Origin: an uncultured Collinsella sp.
GTDB taxonomy: Bacteria > Actinomycetota > Coriobacteriia > Coriobacteriales > Coriobacteriaceae
DNA length: 9,506 nt
Direction: 5' to 3'
NCBI GenBank assembly: GCA_902496005.1
Contig: CABUZI010000062.1
Span: 1 to 9,506 of the forward strand
Shown: piece after piece, positions 1 to 6,238 of the stretch
How the letters are laid out: every line of letters starts with the position of its first letter
Position numbering within the stretch: the stretch's first letter is position 1
Notes under the pieces: generated by a model
Databases searched by the model: none
What the model was told of the DNA's origin: nothing
The model's input: the letters and a program-made list of their open reading frames with translations, nothing else
Position numbers and translations under genes: made by a program

Positions 1-495
1 CACGATGAGCGCGATGAGCGCGGGGCCCGTAATACGACCGAGCACGCGCGTGATAACGCCCGGACGCAGCGTGAGCGCAAACGCGACGACAAAGAAACCG
101 ACGGCAAACACCAGGCGAGCCGTGCCGAGCGAAACGCCCTCGGGCAGCAGCGGCACCAGCATCTCGAAGGCCGTGGAGCTCGTGCGCGGAATGGCCAGGC
201 ACGGACCGATGGCCAGGTAGACCGCCGCGACAAAGAACTCGCCAAACTTAGGATGTACGCGCCCGGCAAGCTCGCGCGCCGTTCCGGCAAGCGCCACGGC
301 GATAAAGCCCATGACGGGCAGGCCGATGGCGGCGATGAGAAAGCCGAGCATGGCGACCGGCGTGGCAGAACCTGCCTGCAACGCCAGCAGTGGCGGGATA
401 ATGAGGTTGCCGGCGCCAAAGAGCATCGAGAACAAGGCGATGCCGACGGTGACGACATGGTCGGAGCGCAGACCGCGCGGGGCGGATGAAGCCAT
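1..495 (-). CDS. brnQ: BrnQ-type branched-chain amino acid carrier, 3' part cut off
   Basis: Membrane carrier of the LIVCS family, which imports leucine, isoleucine and valine with a cation. Only the first 165 residues are visible; the reading frame is open to the window edge. The start is the ATG at 495, preceded by an AAAGGTGG ribosome-binding site. The translation begins MASSAPRGLRSDHVVTVGIA and contains the family hallmark LFGAGNLIIPPLLALQAG at about residues 25-42, then a hydrophobic segment (AMLGFLIAAIGLPVMGFIAVAL). The second hallmark, YLAIGPCLAIPRTSSTAFEM, lies near residues 90-110. At least four hydrophobic segments are visible, as expected for the N-terminal half of a carrier of about 430 residues. 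It lies downstream of the selenium-related cluster but behind a terminator-like hairpin, so it is probably a separate unit. Family assignment is by recognised motifs; substrate is inferred from the family. Confidence 0.9.
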   Translation of the reverse strand, partial: MASSAPRGLRSDHVVTVGIALFSMLFGAGNLIIPPLLALQAGSATPVAMLGFLIAAIGLPVMGFIAVALAGTARELAGRVHPKFGEFFVAAVYLAIGPCLAIPRTSSTAFEMLVPLLPEGVSLGTARLVFAVGFFVVAFALTLRPGVITRVLGRITGPALIALIV

Positions 496-513
496 GGGTC
501 CACCTTTCGGGTT

Positions 514-549
514 GAAACAAAAACGGGACGGGCAAAAACACCCGTCCCG
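514..549 (-). terminator. Rho-independent terminator (or leader hairpin) between the desulfurase gene and brnQ
   Basis: On the minus strand a 9-bp perfect G+C-rich stem (CGGGACGGG pairing with CCCGTCCCG, 541-549 and 524-532) encloses an 8-nt loop and is followed by GTTTTTGTTTC. It begins 15 bases after the cysteine desulfurase stop and ends just before the brnQ ribosome-binding site. It should end the six-gene transcript. Because a TATACT hexamer (553-558) lies upstream of the hairpin, it could also sit in the 5' leader of brnQ. Confidence 0.8.
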
Positions 550-563
550 CAAGTATATACGCT

Positions 564-1703
564 CTAGCAGGCTAAATCGCGCAAAGCGTCAATCGCGGTG
601 TCGACTTCCTCGTCCGTGTTGAAATATCCAAACGAGAAACGGACGACGCCCTGGCGCTCGGTCCCCAGCGCACGGTGCATGAGCGGGGCGCAATGGGCGC
701 CGGGGCGCGTCGCAATCCCCCACCCCTGCATGAGCGCATCCGAGATCTCAGCCGAATCGATATCGCCCACGTTGAGCGACACGATCGCCGAGCGCGTCGG
801 CTGGTCAAAGGCACCGTAGAGCTTAATCCCCGGAATCTCGCGCACGCCGGCAAGGAAGCGATCAGCGAGCGCACGCTCGTGGGCAGCAATCGCCTCGGCC
901 CCACCTTGGGCCTCGATAAAGTCGAGACCAGCGGAAAGGCCCGCAATGCCATGGCCGTTGAGCGTACCGGCCTCCAGGCGCGTGGGCCACTCCAGTGGCT
1001 GCAGCTCATCGAAGCTGTGTACACCGGTGCCGCCCATGGCCCAAGGGGCCACGTCAATACCCTCTGCCACGGCCAGGCCGCCGGTCCCCTGCGGACCCAT
1101 GAGCCCCTTGTGGCCGGTAAAGCACACTACGTCGAGCCCCATGGTCTGCATATCGATATGCGCCGTGCCGGCAGACTGCGAGGCATCGACGATCACCAGC
1201 GCGCCGGCCGCATGGGCCATGGCCGCTACGCGCGCAATGTCGACCGCGTTGCCGGTCACATTGGAGGCGTGCGTCACCACCACGGCACGCGTACCCGGCG
1301 TGACCAACTGCTCAAGCTCGTCATAGTCGAGCACGCCGTTCGCGTCACAGCCCACATGTTCAACGGTCACGCCCTGCTCTGCCGCCAGGCGGTTGAGCGG
1401 ACGCAGCACGGAGTTATGCTCGAGCACCGTCGTGACCACACGATCGCCGGGGCGCACCACGCCATTAATGACGGTATTGAGCGCCGCGGTGGAGTTGGGC
1501 GTAAAACAAACATGATCGGCCCGCGGGCAGCCCAGCAAGCGCGCAAGCTTGGCGCGGCAGCCGTGAATAGTACGCGCCGCATCGAGCGCGCCCGACGTCG
1601 CGCCGCGTCCAGCATTGCCGAGCGAGCACATCGCCTGCGTCACGGCATCAATGACCGTTTGCGGCTTATGCATGGTCGTCGCCGCGTTATCCAGGTAGAT
1701 CAT
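564..1703 (-). CDS. Class V aminotransferase-fold cysteine desulfurase family protein
   Basis: PLP-dependent enzyme of the NifS/SufS/Csd type, 379 residues, predicted to take sulfur (or selenium) from cysteine (or selenocysteine) as a persulfide on a catalytic Cys. Visible hallmarks are the N-terminal YLDNAATT (3-10), EHNS with the PLP-stacking His (H96), DASQSAG (173-179), the PLP-lysine motif TGHKGLMGPQG (K199), and RPGAHCAPLMH carrying the likely catalytic C338. The GAHCAP motif and short length resemble the subgroup annotated simply as 'cysteine desulfurase family protein' rather than housekeeping IscS. The start is the ATG at 1703, with GGGAGGT just upstream. An earlier in-frame ATG at 1718 would place that ribosome-binding site inside the gene. 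The start overlaps the DUF3343 stop as ATGA, implying translational coupling. Being last in a selD-yedF cluster suggests selenium mobilisation, which is inference. Confidence 0.93.
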   Translation of the reverse strand: MIYLDNAATTMHKPQTVIDAVTQAMCSLGNAGRGATSGALDAARTIHGCRAKLARLLGCPRADHVCFTPNSTAALNTVINGVVRPGDRVVTTVLEHNSVLRPLNRLAAEQGVTVEHVGCDANGVLDYDELEQLVTPGTRAVVVTHASNVTGNAVDIARVAAMAHAAGALVIVDASQSAGTAHIDMQTMGLDVVCFTGHKGLMGPQGTGGLAVAEGIDVAPWAMGGTGVHSFDELQPLEWPTRLEAGTLNGHGIAGLSAGLDFIEAQGGAEAIAAHERALADRFLAGVREIPGIKLYGAFDQPTRSAIVSLNVGDIDSAEISDALMQGWGIATRPGAHCAPLMHRALGTERQGVVRFSFGYFNTDEEVDTAIDALRDLAC

Positions 1704-1951
1704 CGCACGACCTCCCACATGTCGACCACCGTAAAGCCCTCGGTGGGAACGCCTGCCGCAGCAAGCTCGCCGCGCAGCAGGTCCTCATCCGAAGGCTGTG
1801 TCTTCCATGCCAAACCGCAGCCGGCAGCGACCTCCCCGGGCACGGGAATCGTTCGCCCAGGAAGGCCGCGCTCGATGCACAGGGACTCGCAGCCCATGGC
1901 GGCCGCCGTGGTAGGAAACGTGATGACAAGCGCCGGGCGCTTCTCCCTCAT
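1700..1951 (-). CDS. DUF3343 (putative Se/S carrier-like) protein
   Basis: Small soluble protein of 83 residues matching the DUF3343 pattern: a beta-alpha start (PALVITFPTTAAAMGCESLC), then RTIPVPGEVAAGCGLAWK with the conserved Cys (C45) in the CG-L context, and a C-terminal beta strand. It has two further cysteines, C21 and C25, in a CxxxC spacing. The family is associated with selenium or sulfur handling by genomic context and is treated as a putative chalcogen carrier; its biochemistry is not settled. The start is the ATG at 1951, with a GGAG site seven bases upstream. A TTG at 1984 would overlap the yedF stop and is less likely. It lies 19 bases after yedF and overlaps the desulfurase start (ATGA), so the two are probably made together and may interact. 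Confidence 0.85.
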   Translation of the reverse strand: MREKRPALVITFPTTAAAMGCESLCIERGLPGRTIPVPGEVAAGCGLAWKTQPSDEDLLRGELAAAGVPTEGFTVVDMWEVVR

Positions 1952-1970
1952 GGCAACTCCAACCAATACG

Positions 1971-2597
1971 CTACGGGCGCACAACGCGCACGGCCTGCTC
2001 CATCTTCTCCACGATCACGTACATGTTGGTGACCTCGCCCACCGCCAGCTGGTCCTTAATGCCATAGTGATCGAGGCAGGTGCCGCAGGTGAGGATCTCA
2101 ACACCCTGCTCGGCCAGACCCTTCAGGTCGTCGAGTACCGGTGAGCCCTCGACGGTGAGTTTGGCGCCGCCGTTATAGAACAGCATGGTCGCGGGCAGCT
2201 CATCCTGCTGCGTCACGGCGAAGATAAAGGCCTTCATGAGTTTGTGGCCCAGCTCGTCGTCGCCACGGCCCATGCAGTCGGTGTAGACGGAAATGACGAG
2301 CTTGCCCTTGCCGGCGCTGGCATCGCAGAAGGCAGCGCCATCCTGCTCGGGATCAGCCACGGCAACGGCGCCAGAGGTCGCCACGGTCACGTGCCACTCG
2401 GCGTCAGAAACCTTCTCGACCGAGGCCGTGCAGCCCTTCTCCTGCGCCATCTTGGAGATGTTCTTGACGGCGGTCTCGTTATCGACCACGGTCACGACGG
2501 CGCCCTCGCCATCGAGCTGCTTCAGGGCTTTGAGCGTCTTGACGACGGGCAGCGGGCAGGCATCGCCCATGGCATTGACTTCAATTTTGGTAGACAC
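1971..2597 (-). CDS. yedF: Selenium metabolism protein YedF (TusA-like plus DsrE-like domains)
   Basis: Cytoplasmic protein of 208 residues with two domains. Residues about 3-75 are a TusA/SirA-like sulfurtransferase fold with the CPxP motif (GDACPLPVVKTLKAL, active Cys C14). Residues about 98-206 are a DsrE-like domain (KLVISVYTDCMGRGDDELG through FYNGGAKL and VEILTCGTCLDHYGI), with a C171-x-x-C174 pair. This fused architecture is the family annotated as selenium metabolism protein YedF, usually found beside selD; a role in carrying selenium as a perselenide is proposed, not proven. The start is the GTG at 2597, eight bases after AAAGGA. The open frame runs on upstream into selD, but that extension lacks homology and a ribosome-binding site. 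It is 61 bases after selD and 19 bases before the DUF3343 gene. Confidence 0.93.
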   Translation of the reverse strand: MSTKIEVNAMGDACPLPVVKTLKALKQLDGEGAVVTVVDNETAVKNISKMAQEKGCTASVEKVSDAEWHVTVATSGAVAVADPEQDGAAFCDASAGKGKLVISVYTDCMGRGDDELGHKLMKAFIFAVTQQDELPATMLFYNGGAKLTVEGSPVLDDLKGLAEQGVEILTCGTCLDHYGIKDQLAVGEVTNMYVIVEKMEQAVRVVRP

Positions 2598-2617
2598 AGC
2601 AAATTCCTTTCGAAAGA

Positions 2618-2635
2618 ACCGTTCTAGAGAACGGT
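2618..2635 (-). other. Small intercistronic hairpin between selD and yedF
   Basis: Perfect 7-bp inverted repeat ACCGTTC/GAACGGT around a 4-nt loop in the 61-base gap, about 20 bases before the yedF GTG. The minus-strand RNA continues with TTCTTTCG, a poor U-tract. It is more likely a processing or stability element, or a weak attenuator, than a full terminator. Confidence 0.4.
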
Positions 2636-2658
2636 AAACAGTTACACAAACGTGCGGA

Positions 2659-3708
2659 CTAGCGAACAACGCGGACGGTAGGACCGCCTGGCTCCGCCTC
2701 GCACACGCGCCCGACAACGGCGGCAACGCGCCCCTCGGCATGTAGACGGCGTGCAAGCTCATCCACATCGGCAGCAGGCGCCGCGATGAGCAAGCCGCCC
2801 GAGGTCTGCGGATCGTACAGCGCATCCAACATACCCGGCTCCAGGTCCTCGTCGGCAGCCACACGCGGGCCAAAGAAGTCCTGGTTGCGGTAGGAGCCCG
2901 CGGGGATAATGCCCAGACGCGCCATATCGAGCACCTGGTCAAAGAGCGGCACCGCTCCCGACGCAAGCTCAACCTGCACGCCCGAACCCTCGGCCATCTC
3001 GCACGCATGCCCAATCAGGCCAAAGCCCGTAATGTCGGTGCAGCCGTGAAGTTCGAGCCCCTCGGCCAGACGAATCGGCGCCTCGTTGAGGGTGCGCATC
3101 GAGTCAAACATCGGGCTGGCCTCGTCCTGCTCGATGAGCTCGCCCTTAATGGCCGTGGTGATGATGCCCGAACCGATCGCCTTGGTCAGCAGCAGAGCAT
3201 CGCCCACGCGCGCGCCGCTGTTGGCGAGCATACGGTCGAGTGCGACAAAACCGCTCACGGACAGGCCGTACTTGGGCTCGTCGTCGTTGATGGTGTGACC
3301 GCCCGCGATGGAGCAACCCGCCTCGACGCACTTGTCGGCCCCGCCCGCCAGAATCTGGCCGGCAACCTCAACGCCCAGGCAACTGGGTATGCAAAGCAGG
3401 TTCATGGCATGGCTCGGCCGCCCGCCCATGGCGTAGATGTCCGACAGCGAGTTGGCCGCGGCGATCTGGCCAAACAAAAACGGATCGTCGACCATCGGCG
3501 GGAAGAAGTCGATGGACTGCACGAGCCCCAGGTTCTCCCCTACGCGAAAGACGCTCGCATCGTCGGAGGTATCGAACCCCACGACCAAGTTGTCGTTATG
3601 CACATTGGGCAAGTCGCCCAGGACCTGGGCGAGGGCTCCAGGAGCCAACTTAGCGGCTCAACCGCTCGCGGCCGTCATAGACGTGAGCTTAATCTGATCG
3701 TCAGCCAT
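2659..3708 (-). CDS. selD: Selenophosphate synthetase SelD, selenocysteine-containing (in-frame UGA at codon 17)
   Basis: Makes monoselenophosphate from selenide and ATP, the selenium donor for selenocysteine, selenouridine and labile-selenium cofactors. The full product is 349 residues if UGA at 3658-3660 is read as selenocysteine: MADDQIKLTSMTAASGU-AAK-LAPGALAQVLGDLP. U17 and K20 fall on the catalytic Cys17 and Lys20 of E. coli SelD. A conventional caller would start downstream of the UGA and lose the active site. Other features are DDASVFR (metal/ATP binding, near residues 49-55), GGHTINDDEPKYGLSVSGF, GDALLLTKAIGSG, TDITGFGLIGHACEMAEGS and DPQTSGGLLIA. The start is the ATG at 3708 behind GAGGAGG at 3714-3720. 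It is 70 bases after the activase gene and 61 before yedF. Homology is clear; UGA recoding is inferred from position, continuity of conserved sequence across the UGA, and the downstream hairpin. Confidence 0.97.
3616..3660 (-). promoter_or_regulatory. Candidate bacterial SECIS element after the selD UGA codon
   Basis: The UGA at 3658-3660 is followed 28-42 bases later by GCCCAGGUCCUGGGC (3630-3616), a 6-bp perfect stem with a GUC loop. The loop sequence CAGGUCCUG is very like the CAGGUCUG apical region of the E. coli fdhF SECIS. The loop G is 34 bases after the UGA, within the range accepted for bacterial SECIS hairpins. A smaller competing hairpin, GGCUC-CUG-GAGCC, lies between. These would bind SelB and recode UGA. 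Which hairpin is used is not decided by the sequence alone. Confidence 0.75.
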
Positions 3709-3778
3709 CGATACCTCCTCTCTTCGGTCAATCATTTTCTCCCAGTATACGCATGAATGCGCTTCCGCGGCCGATACA

Positions 3779-4543
3779 TCACCCTAGTGCCTGGGCACGA
3801 ATCGCCGCGCCGATGGCACCGGCAAAGCGGGCCTGGGGCGAGGTGGTCACCGGCGAGCCCAGCAGCGCGCCCAGCCGCTCCACGACATAGGCGTTCTCGC
3901 ACAAGCCGCCAGTCAGGTAGTACGGCGCACCCGCCGCCTGCCCGGCCATAGTGGCCACGCGCGACACGACGCTTTCGATCACGCCGCGTGCAATGTTCTC
4001 GCGCGGCTCGCCACGACCGATGAGGCTGATGACCTCGCTTTCGGCAAACACGGTGCACATGCTGGATATCTTGGTGGGCTCGCCGGAACGCGCAAGGTCG
4101 GCCATCTGCTGCTGGGTAATGCCCAGGCGGTCGGCCATAATCTCCAGAAAGCGCCCCGTGCCGGCAGCGCACTTGTCGTTCATGGCAAACTTGGCCACGC
4201 GGCCACTTTTAAGCTGAATGACCTTGGTGTCCTGACCACCCACATCGATCACGGTGCCGTGGTCGCCAAACAGACGCACGGCACCGGTGCCGTGGCAGGT
4301 GATCTCGGTCACGACCTTGTGCGCATAGGGCACGGCGACACGGCCGTAGCCGGTCGCGATCACGCGCACGTCGTCGGCAGCCACGTCATAGCCAGCCGCT
4401 GTCAGTGCCTCGCGCAGACGCTCGGCAGCATCGACCGACGAGAACCCGGTTGGCTGCACGCACGTCCACGCCACCGAACCCTCACCGTCGACCACAGCAG
4501 CCTTAGCCGCCGTAGACCCGATATCGATCCCGATCCCTATCAT
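3779..4543 (-). CDS. Acyl-CoA dehydratase activase (BadF/BcrA/HgdC-type ATP-driven electron activator)
   Basis: ASKHA-fold ATPase of 254 residues that, as a homodimer with one [4Fe-4S] cluster, uses ATP hydrolysis to push a low-potential electron into a partner reductase. Visible motifs are GIGIDIGSTAAKAAVVD (phosphate 1, 3-19), VIDVGGQDTKVIQL (98-111), NDKCAAGTGRFLE with cluster ligand C125, SSMCTVFAESEVISLIGRGE with cluster ligand C163, and YYLTGGLCEN (208-216, adenosine region). It is a single-domain, archerase-length protein, as expected for partners of 2-hydroxyacyl-CoA dehydratases and double-cubane reductases. The start is the ATG at 4543 after GGGAGAG. Its presumed partner is the reductase gene 172 bases upstream, and it lies 70 bases before selD, so it sits at the junction of the reductase and selenium parts of the cluster. 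Confidence 0.93.
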   Translation of the reverse strand: MIGIGIDIGSTAAKAAVVDGEGSVAWTCVQPTGFSSVDAAERLREALTAAGYDVAADDVRVIATGYGRVAVPYAHKVVTEITCHGTGAVRLFGDHGTVIDVGGQDTKVIQLKSGRVAKFAMNDKCAAGTGRFLEIMADRLGITQQQMADLARSGEPTKISSMCTVFAESEVISLIGRGEPRENIARGVIESVVSRVATMAGQAAGAPYYLTGGLCENAYVVERLGALLGSPVTTSPQARFAGAIGAAIRAQALG

Positions 4544-4605
4544 GGCTCTCTCCCAATCTAAACATCAAAGCTAGCGGCGCGTTCAGGCGCCTTAGATCTA
4601 GGTTT

Positions 4606-4693
4606 CTCAGGTGCCGGAGATTGCTCCGAAAGAGGAGCGCAGCGTACTTTGGTACGCAAGCGACGGTTTGAGGGGCAAGATCCGGTGCCTGAG
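4606..4693. repeat. 88-nt long imperfect palindrome, possible dispersed intergenic repeat
   Basis: The two ends are inverted repeats. 4606-4618 pairs with 4681-4693 over 13 positions (two are G-T/T-G, which remain paired as G-U in plus-strand RNA). Then GA faces GA (4619-4620, 4679-4680), TTGCTCC (4621-4627) pairs with GGGGCAA (4672-4678) and GA faces GA again. The tip is CGC-A-GCGTAC-TTTG-GTACGC-AA-GCG (4638-4662). No T-tract flanks it on either strand, so it does not look like a plain terminator. It fills most of the 172-base gap between the reductase stop (4716) and the activase start (4543). Wobble pairs and tandem G-A mismatches favour the plus-strand RNA or a DNA-level (REP-like) element. 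Repetition elsewhere in the genome cannot be seen here. Confidence 0.65.
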
Positions 4694-4715
4694 GAAGCCG
4701 CCGGGACGTATAGTC

Positions 4716-5999
4716 CTAAATGGTTTCCAAGAAAGCTTCGATGCGCGTCTGCAATTGGCCTGCGTCCTCGCCGGCGTAGTCGGTCGTAATGTGCATAAAC
4801 GGAATGCCGGCCTCCTCGGCGGCCTTCTCCACGGCAAACGACTCCATCTCGTAGAGCGTGCAGAACTGCAGGGCCACGTCGACGATACCGTCGGCATGCA
4901 GGTCGTGCGCCATCTGGACGATGTCCTTCATACGCTGGTCGTTGGGCGTAAAGACGGCACAGTTGATCTTAAAGTAGCGCTCGGCGATGGCATCGAGCAT
5001 CTCGTCGACCGTCTCGCCGGACTCATCGACCAGGTCCTTGTAATAGCGCGAGCCCGTGCAGGACTCCTCGCCTACCACAACACCGCCGGCCTTCTCGATG
5101 AGGTTGAACAGCTTCCAGTTGGGCACGGCCATGGGCGTGCCGGTGTACAGGATGCGCTTGGTCCCCTTGGGCGCCACGCCCTCGCCGGCCTCGACACGCT
5201 GCTCGCACTCAGCAGCCATATCGTTAATGGCTCCGGTCAGACGCGGCGTGTCGTCCATAAAGGCGGCCTGAACGGTCAGCAGGCTGTCGAGACCGCTGAT
5301 GGGCGCTGGGTCGGCAGCGCGCGTGGCGGCGAGGCGCTGCAGGGCGCGGCGCTTCTCATTGACGGCGTGGATGGCGGCCTTCAGACACTCGGGCGTAATC
5401 TTGACGCCACACTCTTCCTCGATCTTGGCGGCGAGCTTCTTGACCTCGGCCTTCCAGGTCACGAGCGTCGACTCGTCGTGTACATTGGGGATATCCATGA
5501 CGTACATGTTCTTTTGCGTGGCAAAGAACTCGTAGGCTTTCTTCTTGCCATCGCAGGTGTTCTCGCCCACCACCAGGTCACTCGACTCGATGTAGGGGCA
5601 GGCCTCGCCCAGCTTAAAGCCGGCAAAGCTCTTGATAAGCGGACAGGTGTTGCGCGGCAAGTGCTCCTCAACCTTGTCCGTTGCCCAGTCGGCACCCGAA
5701 CACAGGCCCACAGGAATGCCGTCACAGGCGAGCACAATCTCCTCGGGCACGTAGACGCAGAACGAGCCCACAATCTTGGTGGCCTCGCCGGCCTCCTTCT
5801 TGTCGAGCATCTCCTTAATGCGGCCGCTATGGATGTTGGTGGCCACAAAGTCCAGGTAGGACGTGGACTTGGGGCGATTATTCTGCGTCAGGAACATATC
5901 GCCGTACATCTGGCCCACGGCGCCCAGCAGCATGTCGTGGTCGGCAAGATTCATGCCGAGGCTCTCCCACATCGGATGGAAATCAAATTCTTCAGCCAT
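4716..5999 (-). CDS. 2-hydroxyacyl-CoA dehydratase family, probable double-cubane-cluster reductase
   Basis: Single-subunit iron-sulfur reductase of 427 residues, in the family of HgdB/HgdA, E. coli YjiM and the double-cubane cluster protein of Carboxydothermus. Visible blocks are IVGSFCVYVPEEIVLACDGIPVGLCSGADW (about 76-105), LPRNTCPLIKSFAGFKLG (114-131), ACPYIESSDLVVGENTCDGKKKAYE (133-157), RILYTGTPMAVPNWKLFNLIE (282-302), EESCTGSRYYKDLVDE (311-326), and VDVALQFCTLYEMES (373-387). Cysteines at 81, 119, 149, 314 and 380 are candidate cluster ligands. No second dehydratase subunit is present, which favours the double-cubane reductase type over a true heterodimeric dehydratase. The native substrate of that type is not established, and ATP-driven reduction needs the neighbouring activase. 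The start is the ATG at 5999 after GAGAGGGG. It heads the selenium-related cluster. Confidence 0.9.
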   Translation of the reverse strand: MAEEFDFHPMWESLGMNLADHDMLLGAVGQMYGDMFLTQNNRPKSTSYLDFVATNIHSGRIKEMLDKKEAGEATKIVGSFCVYVPEEIVLACDGIPVGLCSGADWATDKVEEHLPRNTCPLIKSFAGFKLGEACPYIESSDLVVGENTCDGKKKAYEFFATQKNMYVMDIPNVHDESTLVTWKAEVKKLAAKIEEECGVKITPECLKAAIHAVNEKRRALQRLAATRAADPAPISGLDSLLTVQAAFMDDTPRLTGAINDMAAECEQRVEAGEGVAPKGTKRILYTGTPMAVPNWKLFNLIEKAGGVVVGEESCTGSRYYKDLVDESGETVDEMLDAIAERYFKINCAVFTPNDQRMKDIVQMAHDLHADGIVDVALQFCTLYEMESFAVEKAAEEAGIPFMHITTDYAGEDAGQLQTRIEAFLETI

Positions 6000-6137
6000 G
6001 ACGGTTCCCCTCTCGAACCAAAAATGAATAGCTACGGTATTGCTGCACGGTGGGTGGCGAAAACCCAGCCGCGCCTAAACCCGGAATTTTGGGGAACCTG
6101 CTTTGCAGTCGATTATTTAGCTGTGCGTCGTCTCTCC

Positions 6138-6173
6138 CGGAGCCGTGAACATACCTGCTCATATGCGGCTCCG
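6138..6173 (-). other. Leader hairpin upstream of the reductase gene
   Basis: An 8-bp perfect inverted repeat CGGAGCCG/CGGCTCCG (6138-6145 and 6166-6173) encloses a further CATA/TATG pairing. It would form a bulged hairpin in a minus-strand leader RNA about 140 bases before the reductase ATG. No U-tract follows, so it is not a terminator. No known riboswitch class was recognised. Confidence 0.4.
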
Positions 6174-6227
6174 AGCCATATACAGGGCGCGCGCCGCAAC
6201 GCGACGCGAATATGTCTTCTGCGGCAT
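6159..6227 (-). CDS. Possible 22-codon leader ORF upstream of the reductase gene
   Basis: ATG at 6227 is preceded by a strong AAAAGGAGG site eight bases away and followed by 22 sense codons ending in TGA at 6159. The peptide begins MPQKTYSRRVAARALYM and is basic (five Arg, one Lys). The start codon lies in the bulge of one predicted hairpin and the stop lies in the next. This is what a leader peptide or translational switch would look like, but an ORF this short could be chance and there is no homology support. Confidence 0.25.
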   Translation of the reverse strand: MPQKTYSRRVAARALYMARSRI

Positions 6228-6238
6228 CAGCGCGCCCT
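6184..6238 (-). other. Long bulged hairpin around the possible leader ORF start
   Basis: AGGGCGCGC (6184-6192) pairs with GCGCGCCCT (6230-6238), and GCCGCA (6193-6198) pairs with TGCGGC (6220-6225). This gives a 15-bp stem interrupted by a 4-base bulge (6226-6229). In minus-strand RNA the stem would cover part of the AGGAGG site and the ATG at 6227. It suggests a structured 5' leader for the cluster; function is unknown. Confidence 0.4.

Noticed and set aside
675..2144. 489-codon open frame on the plus strand
   Set aside because: It lies opposite the desulfurase, DUF3343 and yedF genes, all with clear homology. It is His/Arg-rich and low in recognisable motifs, typical of a shadow frame.
2598..3014. 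Upstream extension of the yedF frame into selD
   Set aside because: The extra residues are Arg/Ser/Cys-rich shadow sequence of selD. YedF homology starts exactly at the GTG at 2597 behind a good AAAGGA site.
2659..3648. Truncated SelD starting after the UGA, or selD as a pseudogene with a nonsense mutation
   Set aside because: Conserved SelD sequence continues directly across the TGA. The TGA sits exactly at the catalytic Cys/Sec position, a strong start lies upstream and a SECIS-like hairpin follows.
3007..3756. 249-codon open frame on the plus strand opposite selD, and a similar 409-codon frame at 6459-7688 opposite modC
   Set aside because: Both are antisense to well-supported genes and show no family motifs or convincing ribosome-binding sites.
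3709..3778. TATACT hexamer upstream of selD as a selD promoter
   Set aside because: No acceptable -35 hexamer lies at a suitable distance, and the 70-base gap fits co-transcription with the activase.
4606..4693. Palindrome as an ordinary terminator after the reductase gene
   Set aside because: Neither side has a T-tract and the fold is long and interrupted, unlike the two clear terminators in the window.
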